From Zingiber officinale (taxonomy: Eukaryota > Streptophyta > Magnoliopsida > Zingiberales > Zingiberaceae), in the NCBI RefSeq assembly GCF_018446385.1, contig NC_056001.1, positions 7,025,600-7,089,599 on the forward strand: a DNA stretch of 64,000 nucleotides. Reading direction: 5' to 3'. Position 1 is the first letter of the stretch, and each line of letters opens with the position of its first letter. A model generated the notes under the pieces. It saw nothing but the letters and a program-made list of their open reading frames with translations, was not told the DNA's origin and searched no databases. Of the stretch, positions 15,393 to 26,970 are shown in pieces. The position numbers and the translations under genes are program-made.

Positions 15393-17186
15393 ATGACTTC
15401 CGCCGCTTCCGCTGCCGCTGCCGCCGCCGCTGACGACGATGGTGACGGGACTCCCGCGTCACCGGCTGAGACCCTTGAACTCATCCTCCGTCGCCTCCTC
15501 CCTTTTTTGCTATCCGCCGCTCTCTCTGCGCGGACTCTTGTTGGCCGATGGCGTCTCCTCCACTCTAAGCTCTCCCTCCTCCTCGCCGCCCTTTCCGACG
15601 CCGCCGGCTCCCCCCACTGGCCTTCCAACCAGCTTTTCAGCGATCACCTCCTACCGTCCCTGCTCTCCACGCTCCGCACCCTCCGCTCCCTCTCCGCTGT
15701 CTGTCTCGACCAGGACCTTCCTGGAGGGAAGCTCCGCCTCCAAAGCGACGTCGACATCGCCACCTCCGGCCTCTCGCTCCACCTTCACGACCTCCACCTT
15801 CTCCTTCGCTCCGGCCTGCTTCACCACGATGGTTCCCTCGCTTCGCCTGCAGATGACTCCGCAGCGATTGTTCTTCCGCTCCCGGCCCCCTCCGCTTCCC
15901 GCGCTGTGCTCGCGCTCTTCGTCCGAGACATCTTCGCTCGTCTCCAGATCGGCGCGCTAGATCTCAAGGGCAAGGCCCTTGATTCCCTCCTGGAGCTTCT
16001 CGCTACCGACCCTGCGAAGATCTCCCGTCTTGTAGTCGAGGAGGGCGACCTTCCATTGCTTCTTCGCCTCCTCGATCCCTCCGCCCACTCGCTTCTGCGC
16101 GACCGAACCGCAGCAGTGATTTCCATCCTCTCCACCGCCTCCGATGCCTCACGCCACGCTGTCTTCGAGGAGGGCGCCCTCGGCCCACTTTTGCGCCTCC
16201 TCGACTCCGGACCGGCGGTCCTGAAGGAGCGAGCGGCCATAGCGATTCACGCACTGACAGCGGATCATGGCTGCGCTTGGGCAGTATCTGCCTACGGCGG
16301 CGTCTCGATTCTAGTCGCCGCCTGCCATTCCGGATCCGGATCACCATCTGTCCAAGCCCTCGCTGCCGGTTCCCTCAATAACGCGGCTGCAATCGACGAC
16401 GTTAGAGCCGCGATGGTGGAGGAAGGTGCTGTCTCAGTACTCATCGAACTACTTTCAGGAAACCTCGAAGCCCAAAAGAACGCCGCCCTCTGTTTGGCTT
16501 CTCTGGCCGCCATGGGCGGCGAAGAGATTCGCAACGCTATCCTCCAAGAGAACGGCCTCACTCGTCTCCTCCAACTCCTCCGAGTCGCGTCCGACCCGGA
16601 AGCGATAGATCACGCCCTGAAAGCGATCAGCGCCTGCGCCCTCGCCGTTTCTCCGACGGCCACCAAACTCCTCTCTTCATCCCCGCCGCTCTTCGCCCAA
16701 CTGACGGATCTGATCAAGCGCGGGAGCGCCGGGATCCAACACTCCGCGGCGGCTCTTGTCGCCAACCTATCCCCTAGCGAAGACATCAAGCGAACAATGG
16801 CAGAGGCCATGCCGGCGCTTATCAAGATGATGGAGAACTCCAAACCCTCGAGCGCGCAGGAAGCAGCAGCCGCGGCGCTCACTTCGCTGGTGGCCGTACG
16901 GGCAAACCGCCGCGAGCTATCGAGGGACGAGAAGAGCGTGACTCGTCTGGTCCAAATGCTAGACCCAAGGAGCGAAGCGGTCGCCGGGAAGGAGCTTCCA
17001 GTGGCGGTGGTGCTCGCTCTCACATCCGGCAGCAGCGGCGGGGCTCGGAGGCGACTTGCTGAGGCCGGTGCGTGTCAGCACCTGCAGAAGCTGGCGGAGG
17101 CTGACGTACCGGGCGCGAAGAAGGCCTTGCAGCGGATCACCGGCAACCGGCTCAAGAACCTGTTCTCAATTTCCTGGCCTCAGTAA
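15393..17186 (+). CDS. Armadillo-repeat protein (U-box-less, At5g50900/At2g05810-like), intronless
   Basis: A 597-residue uninterrupted frame, strongly GC- and C-rich at third positions, unlike its AT-rich surroundings. An alanine/aspartate-rich N-terminus (residues 1-25) is followed by a leucine-rich helical region with no U-box, then from about residue 200 tandem armadillo repeats. The repeats are visible as recurring EEGALGPLLRLLDS, LKERAAIAIHAL, ALAAGSLNNAA, VEEGAVSVLIELL and AQKNAALCLASLA units. The end is basic (KKALQRITGNRLKNLFS), as I recall in the At5g50900/At2g05810 group. ARM proteins of this kind are protein-binding scaffolds; no enzymatic role is visible and the cellular function is unknown to me. 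The first ATG gives the full repeat frame. Frames on the other strand and at 15439-15960 are GC-driven shadows. Confidence 0.88.
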   Translation: MTSAASAAAAAAADDDGDGTPASPAETLELILRRLLPFLLSAALSARTLVGRWRLLHSKLSLLLAALSDAAGSPHWPSNQLFSDHLLPSLLSTLRTLRSLSAVCLDQDLPGGKLRLQSDVDIATSGLSLHLHDLHLLLRSGLLHHDGSLASPADDSAAIVLPLPAPSASRAVLALFVRDIFARLQIGALDLKGKALDSLLELLATDPAKISRLVVEEGDLPLLLRLLDPSAHSLLRDRTAAVISILSTASDASRHAVFEEGALGPLLRLLDSGPAVLKERAAIAIHALTADHGCAWAVSAYGGVSILVAACHSGSGSPSVQALAAGSLNNAAAIDDVRAAMVEEGAVSVLIELLSGNLEAQKNAALCLASLAAMGGEEIRNAILQENGLTRLLQLLRVASDPEAIDHALKAISACALAVSPTATKLLSSSPPLFAQLTDLIKRGSAGIQHSAAALVANLSPSEDIKRTMAEAMPALIKMMENSKPSSAQEAAAAALTSLVAVRANRRELSRDEKSVTRLVQMLDPRSEAVAGKELPVAVVLALTSGSSGGARRRLAEAGACQHLQKLAEADVPGAKKALQRITGNRLKNLFSISWPQ

Positions 17187-18398
17187 CGAACAAATCCATC
17201 AGTTAATCTCGCCACCATCAATCATCAAGGTCTTGTTCCACACAATAACTACGTCAAGTTAATGGCAATTTAGATTAGATTCGACGTAACTAATTCCATA
17301 CATTAATTGTTCTTGTTTCAGGTATTACTAAAGGCGCGGGAAAGCGTAGAACGCAATGTCACAAGAAAAATAACAACAAAAAGGAGTGCGTTTAGTTAAA
17401 TAAATTGCAAATAGAGTAATAGCCGGTAATTGGATAGTAGTAGGTAGGTTGGTAAAGCGAGAGAGGAGAGGAAGAAGCATGCATGGATGCGGAGTTTTAG
17501 GGTGTATCCTTGTGCTATTAATTTGTTTGTTTACTTAATTTTGTTTGAGTCTTTTGTTTCTCATATTTCAAATATTTGTTTGATGGTGAGTGATGCGGTG
17601 GTGTAATTATTTTAAAAGAAAAAACAAAAACAATGTCCATCTGGGTATTTCCTTCCGGCACGATCTTAGTATCCTATTTGGTGTTCTATGGTTGCATTTG
17701 CCCGGGCAGCTAAAGTCCTTTGGATGTTTGTGTGGGATCTGTCTTGCCGCAGATAAATTCGCTCTGCATTTCTACGGAGGCAGTGACCCCTTTGTGTCAT
17801 CTCATCCGTGATCCATGTACACATTCACTTCACATGCATTTGTCATATTGCTGTTCTGACAGAAGAGAAAAAAACAAAAAGAATTTAAATTTTTTGTCGT
17901 TTTTTTATCTGGAGTTCGGTCTTCGGTTTTTTATTCTTTGGTGGTTTTCTGTAATTTTTGGCGTTTGGTAGATGAACCCATTTGAGTTGATTAACCAATA
18001 TTAAAAAATAGAAGGCAGAATTCAATATTAAAATTGTATTTGTGTCCTTACTCTACTTTTAGTTTTATATTTAACATTTTGTTTATTATTAGTTTAAAAA
18101 ACATCTTATTTCGGTAATATGAATCTTAATTGAGAGTTTGTAGAATGATCATTATGTTTAAAAGGATCGCGACTCCATTGCTTTTGAGGAAACCAAACAA
18201 AGAGCGCAATCGGACCGCACGATTCTCATCGGACGGCTGATGAACCTGCGTCCGCCGTCTGACTATGGCGTTGGCCTTGTTTTATAGTTTATACTGTCCC
18301 TCCACCCACCGAATTCCGCGTTGGGCTCCACCACGAAGTCGAACGGCTCTCTTTTCTTCCCCTCCGCCTCAAGTGCAGAGCGCGAAACTAAAAAAGGG
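17187..18398. other. Intergenic region between the ARM gene and EHD1
   Basis: ARM gene 3' flank, then AT-rich DNA and the EHD1 promoter. Short open frames (17590-17971, 18263-18571) show no recognisable protein. No mobile element is recognised. Confidence 0.5.
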
Positions 18399-18406
18399 TA
18401 TAAAAA
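18399..18406 (+). promoter_or_regulatory. TATA box of EHD1
   Basis: TATAAAAA lies about 118 bp upstream of the EHD1 start codon, in a pyrimidine-rich promoter and leader context. Confidence 0.7.
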
Positions 18407-18523
18407 GCGCCTCCCGTTTCTTCCGCCTCCAAGGCCGAGAGGCGAGAGATTGACGAGCCAAGAGCCCCTTTCTCCTCCAACAACTACTCCATCTCCTCTC
18501 GATCGATTCCGTATCTCGCAGCG

Positions 18524-21500
18524 ATGCATCTGCTGTCGTCTTCGAGGTCTTCTTCCTCCAAGGAGCAGCAAAAGACCTACCAGGACTGGTTCGCCGTTGC
18601 CGATAAGGGTCAGGCTTTCGATCTTTTCTCCCGCCTCGGATACCTTCTCTTTCTGTTTTCTTATTTTGCTGGACCTCTCGGTGCAGATGGCGATGGGCGC
18701 ATCACCGGAAATGACGCCCTCAAGTTTTTCGCCATGTCGAAGCTTTCCCGTCCCGAACTTAAGCAGGCCAGCTCTTATCTCTGTCTTTATTATTATAATT
18801 TACTGAAGAGGTTCCGTTTTATTGCCTCTGGAGTTTGCTACTTGGAGAAACTAGGATTCCGTAGCACTACTATAGCAATATGGTTCCTTTGCTTTCTTAT
18901 GCTTTTTAATTTGTAAATTCATGTTATTTATCATCTACACTATCTATTTCGTGGAAGGTAACTATTTTGCAGACGAACGACTGCAACTATTAAAGGGTAA
19001 TTTTGTGTCGCAATAAGGTTACTCCGTTGCCATTATTATCACTGTCAGAATCAGAAGAAAAGGCTCAGGAGAATTGAATTTTTTGTCCTACGGTTTTCTA
19101 TTGGATGACTATAATTACGCAAACGTTTGTGGGAGTTAAACCTGCGTCAATTTAAAATTGAGACCGTTGATTCTGGAAGGCCAAGCCTTCTTTAATCTAC
19201 ATTAATTAGTTCTTAAGACTAGCAGCTTATCTATATTGCAGTTTACTTTTATGCGTGTATGTATTACATTTCTTTAAAAGTTTAGTTCCATGTGTATAAA
19301 TGTACTTAAATTGATGGATTTGGATTAGGAATAACAATTTCCAGCTCCCGTCAAAAAACCTTATTAATAGCCGTCCTGTCTTGTCCTAAGATATAAACGG
19401 GCGAGGATGGGATCAAAATTTAAACTTGCATACCTGGGATAAGGCAGGAATGAGTTTATTTATAATATATATTTTATAGATAATAATACACTGATAATTT
19501 TCCCATATGAGTATTTAGTAATATTAGAGTTGCACCTTTTGGTAAATTATTGATAATATATTTTATTTTATTATTCCACTTTGATCCACTTGTTGAAAAT
19601 AAAGAATTGGTTACTTTCCAGCAACTCAAGTAATATGCTGCACACTGGATGTGTTTTGTTCTAGGAATGCCTTGTATGGAATTTCTGGTCTTAATTTGAT
19701 TGTCTTGAATTGTATCAATGACAATTAAACGACAGGGGTAAATTGTTAAAAATTAGCTTGTGGATTCTGTTCTCAATCACATGAACTTTGTCATTGTTAT
19801 ATTATGTGTTCGGTTCTCCTTCATACCATGTGACTAGATTATTTGTGCTTTCACACTAACTAGTTAACTTTCTCTACAGGTCTGGGCCATTGCTGACTCT
19901 AAGAGACAGGGTTTTCTTGATGTTGAAGACTTCATCAGTGCTATGCAGGTTTTGGTTTCAATATAGTTTTCATTTTATAAAACATCTTAATCAAACACTA
20001 AGTTCTCTTAAGTGTTTACAATGGACAGCTTGTTGCATTGGCTCAAGCAGGTCATGAGATTAGCTCGGATGTACTTAAGCATGCAGGTTACACCAACGAC
20101 CAAATGATATTTAGGATTGTTATATTTTGTAGAATGTATATCTGATTGTACCAATCACTTTTCCTAACAACAGACTTGGAGAACTTAGGCTCTCCAACGA
20201 TGGAAGGTTTGGATGCTCTACTAGCTGTAGGTCAATCATTCCATTTCTACCAAAAATCTTCATAATGTGTGAAACAATATCACCCTCTAACATATTTCTG
20301 CTGACGATTTTCTAGAAACATAAGCGCAAGGAAAAGAAAAATGAGAACCATTCGGATGGTAGGGAGCTTATTTATGAAAACTTCACTTCCTCTTGTTCAT
20401 ATTATTTTACTTGTCTGACCCTTCTGGCGATTGCTGTTTTTGGCATCTTCACAAGTTGTGCCAGCATCAGCTAGTTGGTTTAACTCAAAATCATCAAAAA
20501 AGGTATCTTTTACAGAAAACTGCTTATAGTTTACATTGGTTTTCTTTCCTGAAGTTAATTTGTGTTTGTATCTGGTTGTTGGTAATAAGTCCTTTAAGTT
20601 CTATTACCTCAACAATTGCTTGCTTGAAGAAAGTCTATATTAATAACTTTGTTTGTTTGTATTTGATTCTAGGTACCTCTAAGTGCTGTTACCTCAATAA
20701 TTGATGGCTTGAAGAAGTTATACCTTGAGAAACTTAAGCCTTTAGAGGAGACCTATCAATTCCATGATTTTGTTTCTCCTTTCTTGGTAGGTTTTAGTTC
20801 CTAAGATATCAAACTGAAATGACCTTGAGAAAAGATTCGTAGATTTAAATCTGTTACTAGTTCGGACCCTAATATTTACAACCTTTTTTCAGACAAATAG
20901 TGATTTTGAAGCCAAGCCCATGGTCATGCTATTGGGACAATATTCTACTGGAAAGACAACATTCATAAAACACTTGCTGCAATCTGGCTATCCAGGTCTG
21001 TCAGAGCAATATTACTTGTGTTCATGTTTTTTCTTTTCTATCCCCCATGTCTTGGTCATTTGCACTAATGGCTAGTAGCCACCCGTGATTTACCTCCTCT
21101 GTGTTGGCCTAGGGACGGGTTGGCGGGGGCGCTGGGGGCGAGCGAATCGCCTTTTTGCCACATGTTTTTTCTTTTCTATCTATTCATCTTAGTCTTAGCA
21201 AAAGTTGTTGATTCATCTTCATCTTGATTTTATGTAGGTGCTCACATTGGGCCAGAACCTACAACGGACAGATTTGTTGTTGTAACAGTAAGTTTTATTT
21301 CTCTACTTATTTTTTTATACAGTCTATTTAACATAAATATAACAACAGCAACCAAGCCTTATCTCATTAGGTGGGGTCGGCTGTATGGATTCTTTTACGT
21401 CATTGAGTTCTATCTTCTACTATATCATCATCTATAATTAAAATAAATTTTATCTTGTTTTACTATTGCTAACCAGTCGTTTTTGGTCTTCCTCTTTCTC

Positions 21501-24500
21501 GTTTAATATGTGTGTTCGTCATAATTTCACATCGCCTAACTAGAGCATTTATTGATCGTCTAAGTATATGCTCGTACCATCTTAAATGTGTCTTTCGAAG
21601 TTTTTCCTCAATAGATGCAATTCCGACATTCTCTCTAATGCTCTCATTTCTTATTCTGTCCATTCTCGTATGTCCACACATCCACCTTAAAATCCTCATC
21701 TTTGCAACTTTCATCTTTTGCTCATGTGCTCGAGTCATAGCCTAACATTAAACTCCATATAACATAGCAGGTTTAACTGCGATTTTGTAGAATTTTCATT
21801 TAAGTTTCAGAGGTACTTTACGGTTATATAATACTCGACGCTCTCTTCCATTTCAACCATCCTTCTTATATTTTATGTAAGACATCTCTCTCAATCCTTT
21901 CATCATTTTATAAAAATGATCCTAAATATCTAAAGCTCTCGGTTATGGACAACTCATCATTTCGTATCTTAACAATTATCACATTATGTCTAATATTGCT
22001 TAACTTAAATTCCATATATTCTGTCTTTATTCTACTAAAGCTTAAAACTTTTCCCTTTTAGTGTTTCCTGCCAAGATCCTAGTTTAGCATTTACTTCTTC
22101 ACGTGTTTCATCTATCAAAACAATATCATCTGCAAACAACATGCACCACGGCTTGAATGTGTGCAGTGAATTCGTCCATAATTAATATAAAAAGATAGGG
22201 ACTTAGAGTTGATCCTTGATGCAACCCTATCTTTATTGGAAATGATTCAGTTACTCAGAAATCTTTACTCTAGTCGTTACATCCTCGTACATATCTTTAA
22301 TTAGTTCAATATATATTACGTTAACACCTCTCTTTTCTAGAATTCTCCATATAATTTCTTTTCAGATTCAATCATAAGCTTTTTCTAAGTTAATGAATAC
22401 CATGTGTAGATCTTGTTTTTGCTCCCAATATTTTTTAATTAATTGTCTAAGAAGATGTATAGTTTCTATTGTCGACCTTTTAGGTATAAACCCAAATTGA
22501 TTTTCCATCAACGTGGTCTCCTTCCTTAATTTTTTTTCTATTATTTTTTCCAAAAGTTTCATAGTATGACTCATTAATTTAATACCCTATAGTTTGCACA
22601 ATTTTGTACGTCTCCCTTGTTCTTATATAAGGAAATTAGAGTTTATCCTCCATTGATTAGACATTTTTTTCGTTTTCAATATCATGTTAAATAATTTTGT
22701 AAGTCATTTAATACTTTGTTTCCCTAGGCACTTCCATATCTCTATCGGAATATCATCTGGTCCAACGACTTTTCCATTGTGCATCCCATTTAAAGCTTGT
22801 TTTACTTCTGAAGTTTGAATTATATGATAAAAATTTAAATTTTTATACTCATTTGACCTACTTAAATTACTCAAGTTAAGTTGGTCACTTAAACGTTCAT
22901 TAAAAAGTTAATGAAAATACCCCTTCCACCGCTCTTTTATTTCTCCATCATTTACTAATATCCTATTATATTTATCTTTAATATATTCCATTTTGATAAG
23001 ATCTTTTGTCTTCCTTTCTTTCACTTTAGTTATCTATAAATGTCTTTTTTCCCTTTTTTTTATCTAATTTTTTATATAATCATTCAAAAGTTTCATTTAT
23101 TGCTTCATTTACTACTCTCTTAGCTTCTTTCCGGGCTATTATGTATTTTTTTACGTTTTCTTCGTTCTTAGAAATATATAATTCCTTATAAGCTAATCAT
23201 TTTTCCTTCACTTTCTCTTGTACTTTCTCATTTCACCACCAAGATTCCTTACTTAGTGGTGCATGTCCCTTTGACTCACCAAGTACACTCTTAGCTACTA
23301 TTTTCAACTTTGATACCATCTTATCTCATGTCGTATTAGAATCACCGTATATTTCACCTAATGTCTGTAGTTCTACCTTCGCCTTAAATGTATTTTGCTT
23401 TCCATCCTTTAACTTCTACCATTTAATTTTAGGAGTTGTATTTATTTTCTTTCTATTTATACTATATTTGAGATGTATATTCAACACTACTAACCTATGT
23501 TGGGTAGTTAAGCTTTTTCCAGGGATGACCTTGCAATATTTACAAATCTTTTTATCTTTCTTTCTAACCATAAGAAAGTCAATTTACGATTTATTATTCC
23601 ACTTTTGAACGTGACTAAGTTTTCTTCTCTTTTCTTAAAAAATATATTAAGGTCATATGCTATCGCAAAATCTAATATAGTTTTTCCTTTCTCATTTCTC
23701 GTTCCAAATCCATAACCCCATATATCCTCTTATATTACTCATTTTTTATTCTGATATGCCCATTTAAATCATTTCATTTAGCGAAATGTTTTGTAATATT
23801 TCATCTAAGTCGTCCCAAAACCTTGATTTGGTAGCTTCATCTAATCCTACTTACAGTGCATATACGCTAATTATGTTCATAGTTTATTTCGCCACTATTA
23901 TCTTAAGGGCTATAATTCTATCCCTTTTTCTAACTACTCCTGCAACTTCATCCTTTAACGAACTATTTACAACAATACCCACTCCATTTCTTGCTTTATT
24001 CTTTCCTGTGTACCATAACTTAAAACCCGAGTTCTCTATCAGTTTTGTCTTCTCACCTACCCATTTTGTCTCTTGCACACACAAAATACTAATTCTTCTC
24101 CTAATTATCATATCTACTACCTCGATTGATTTACCAGTGAGAGTTCCTATATTTCATGTTCCAAATCTTAGATTATTAGTTTTCCTATTATATTTGTTCT
24201 TATCCAACCTATGGTGTGAAAACTCTTGCTTATTTAACACTACACCCAAGTTCTCATGAAGATGTAGCGGTCCTTGCCGATACGTTACAGTCGGATCTTG
24301 CAACACGAACTCTTGCATATTTAGCACTACAATCGAGTTCTAGAGATGCAGTGGTCCTTGTCGAGATATTATAGTCAGACCCTGCAATGCGTTCATTCCG
24401 GGGAATAATCTAGCATTAGCACAATAGTTTAATGGATCTATTCATTAAATATTTGTCATAGTGTTAACGTTGGTTGACAACTTAATGCAACTCTCCTCCT

Positions 24501-26185
24501 TTATCCGAGCTTGGGACTGACTATGACTGATTCATCACGGATGGAGATAGTCTATTTAACTTAAATGTAAAATATAAATATAAATTTGTTTTATAATTTG
24601 ACAGCTTATAGTCGACCATGATAGTTGCTCCAGATAAAATCTTAGATAGACTTCATCTATAGATAAAATCCATTTTGTCAAATCCCAAATAGTTGAAACA
24701 CAAAGTGTTTGTTTGTTTGTTGGGTTTCTGTTTGCTCTATAACTGACTCTTGTTTCCTTGTATAACTTCCTTGTATAACCATGAAATAATATTCATGATC
24801 TCATCTTCCTTGTATAACCATGAAATAATATTCATGATCTCATCTAGTCTTCTGTCACAGATATGCTTTCAGTTGTATTTGTTTGGTGTTATTTGCTTCT
24901 GATGACAGTGTCCTACAGTCGGGACCAGATGAAAGGAGCATTCCTGGAAATACCATTGCTGTTCAAGCAGATATGCCATACCATGGCCTCAGTACATTTG
25001 GAGCTTCATTTTTATCAAAGTTCGAGTGTGCTCAGATGCCACACCCGGTAGTGAATTGATCTGTAACTTTTGCATTAAGATATTTTATCGACAATGAAAT
25101 TGGAGATCCAATTATGGGCCTTTGTTTGTGAAGCTTCTGCAACACATTACATTCGTTGATACTCCTGGCGTTTTATCTGGAGAGAAGCAAAGAACCCAAC
25201 GCAGTTATGACTTCACTGGAGTAACGTCTTGGTTTGCAGCGAAATGTGACCTCATCCTGCTACTTTTTGATCCCTATAAACTTGACATCAGTGATGAGTT
25301 TAAGCGGGTAATAGAATCTTTGCATGGCCATGATGACAAAATCCGTGTAGTTCTGAATAAAGCAGACCAAGTTGACACCCAGCAGGTTATCCTTAAGCCT
25401 TTTTCTCTCTCATCATAAAATGATCGAGGCAAAATCTTATTGTACTTTTAGCTTAATGTGTAACATGTTTCTTTTTCACTGTTCATCAGCTTATGAGAGT
25501 TTATGGGGCACTATTGTGGTCTCTTGGGAAAGTTCTAAACAACCCTGAAGCTATGCGAGTTTACATTGGGTATGTTATAATTTCACATGTTAATTAAACC
25601 CAATGGTCTCATTTTTTCTCAAAGGATGTGACAAACGAGTTTACCTATGAATCCAATAGAAAAGATAACTTTTTCATCTGTGAGAATCTGACTGGCTGTT
25701 AATGGTATTTGGATGCAAAATTTAGTCTTGCAAACCCCAGATGATTGACTTGGCATCTAAGATCTCTAGTGTATCATGCTCTGATTTCCCTTAAAAATAT
25801 ACAGGTCGTTCAATGACAAACCGATAAATGAATCGGCAACTGGACCTATTGGAAAGGATCTATTTGAGAGAGAACAAGAAGACCTGCTTTCTGATCTGAA
25901 AGACATACCAAAGAAAGCTTGTGATCGCCGTGTAAGTAGCTATTAACTCGTTTTGAATTTCCGTTATATAGTTTTTTCTAATATCCATTGTTCTCTTTAT
26001 CATTGTAGATCAACGAATTTGTTAAGCGTGCAAGAGCCGTCAAAATTCATGCCTATATAATTGGTCATCTAAAGAAAGAAATGCCATCGATGATAGGCAA
26101 AGCCAAGACTCAGCAGAGGCTCATTGACAATCTTCAAGATGAATTTGGAAAGGTTTACTATCCTCCATCACTCTACATGGACATG

Positions 26186-26252
<67 letters not shown>

Positions 26253-26970
26253 ATCAGCTTTAAGATATATATACTTGAGTCAAGTCGACAGGTAAAGTTG
26301 AAACATGTGAAGGGAAAAAAGAAAGAGAATACAACAGTAGTAGATGCCTGAAGAAAACATGTCAACTTCAAACATTTCATTATCCTTTCATTTAAATGTT
26401 GAAGGTAAAGGGGAGTCTTGGCGCAATGGTAAAGTTGTTGCTTTGTGACCAAAAGGTCATGAGTTCGAATCCTAGAAATAACCTCTTGCAAAAAATAGGG
26501 TGTGTGCACCGGATTGTCCTTTTTTTAAATGTTGAAAGTTTGTAGAGTTTACTAACCCTGAAACTATGCAGAATTTCACCAAGGCAATCAGTTTTTATTA
26601 GAAGGATGACAAGAGAAGAAAAAACAATTAACTTTCACCGCTTGTTTGAGCCATAAACTGCCTGCTTATATAATCACTAAGGACATTCTAGCCTACTTTG
26701 CTGACCTCAATTTCATGCATGCAACTCGTTGGATTAGTATAGCAGTCAACTTCTTGGGATGTAAAATGCAAGTCCATTGAACAGGTACAAAAGGAGTTTC
26801 ATTTACCACCTGGAGATTTCCCTGACGTTGACCATTACAGAGAAGTGTTGAGTGGATACAACCTCGACAAGTTTGAGAGACTGAAGCATAAAATGGTACA
26901 GGCTGTGGATGATATGCTGGCTTATGACATTCCTGAACTCCTAAAGAGGTTCAGAAATCCATATGAATGA
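18524..26970 (+). CDS. EHD1: EH domain-containing ATPase/GTPase EHD1, 16 coding exons
   Basis: Exons: 18524-18608, 18687-18766, 19880-19948, 20029-20086, 20174-20226, 20316-20358, 20456-20502, 20673-20786, 20893-20995, 21238-21287, 24919-25047, 25134-25385, 25490-25569, 25805-25931, 26009-26152, 26785-26970. They join in frame to 539 residues (Arabidopsis about 545). EHD1 is a dynamin-like ATPase that tubulates membranes and works in endocytosis and recycling. Visible parts: N-terminal EH domain with EF-hand loop [12 protein letters not shown] (about 28-40), P-loop GQYSTGKT (198-205), DTPG (286-289), NKAD (352-355), and a C-terminal helical region ending FRNPYE. Unlike animal EHDs the EH domain is N-terminal, as in plants. 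Intron 2 has a GC donor; intron 10 holds a LINE, intron 15 a SINE, intron 9 a short retroposon, and intron 7 a ghost copy of exon 8. The protein appears intact. Confidence 0.95.
20591..20637 (+). repeat. Decayed duplicate of EHD1 exon 8 inside intron 7
   Basis: The stretch cctttaagttctattacctc... up to gaagaaagtctat closely mirrors the first part of exon 8 (20675 onward: cctctaagtgctgttacctc...gaagaagttat). It lies about 85 bp upstream in the preceding intron. The AG-GTA acceptor of the real exon is not preserved. Confidence 0.8.
21043..21160. mobile_element. 118-bp unclassified short retroposon in EHD1 intron 9
   Basis: A GC-rich block (contains gggacgggttggcgggggcg) is flanked by a perfect 20-bp direct repeat: catgttttttcttttctatc at 21023-21042 and at 21161-21180. 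A long TSD points to target-primed reverse transcription. I see no clear tRNA A/B boxes and no poly(A), so I cannot place it in a family. Confidence 0.75.
21339..24548 (-). mobile_element. Near full-length RTE-clade LINE, antisense in EHD1 intron 10
   Basis: About 3.2 kb, the usual RTE length, flanked by an 18-bp direct repeat with two mismatches (agtctatttaacataaat-type, 21321-21338 and 24549-24566). On the minus strand the endonuclease shows CVQETKWVG and GVGIVVNSS (about 24111-23884). The reverse transcriptase shows [10 protein letters not shown]...FGFIPKRST (about 22574-22368), where the first catalytic block reads FINLEKAYD instead of FIDLEKAYD. An [15 protein letters not shown] block lies near 22130. 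The C-terminal [14 protein letters not shown]...RLRWYEH-like region lies at 21738-21469. The 3' end reads (minus) gccgaccccacctaatgaga...ggttgctgttgttat, the common plant RTE tail. Many stops and frameshifts split the frame, so it is dead. Confidence 0.9.
24766..24843. repeat. Perfect 39-bp tandem duplication in EHD1 intron 10
   Basis: The 39-bp unit starting cttccttgtataaccatg occurs at 24766-24804 and again at 24805-24843 without visible mismatch. Confidence 0.9.
26188..26249. repeat. (TA)n microsatellite in EHD1 intron 15
   Basis: About 60 bp of uninterrupted TA dinucleotides shortly after exon 15. Confidence 0.97.
26406..26523 (+). mobile_element. tRNA-derived SINE (Au-like) in EHD1 intron 15
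   Basis: About 118 bp with an A-box-like tggcgcaatggtaaag, a B-box GTTCGAATCC at 26463-26472, the downstream cctcttgcaaaaaatagggt stretch I associate with plant Au SINEs, and a T-rich end. It is flanked by tttaaatgttgaa at 26391-26403 and 26524-26536 (13 bp, perfect). Confidence 0.85.

Noticed and set aside
15439-16347. Long alternative frames (plus 15439-15960; minus 15821-16240 and 16003-16347) in the ARM gene
   Set aside because: GC-driven shadows, Ser/Pro- or Arg-rich; the ARM frame explains the whole stretch.
20393-20704. 103-residue frame in EHD1
   Set aside because: Out of phase with exons 7 and 8, which explain the sequence.
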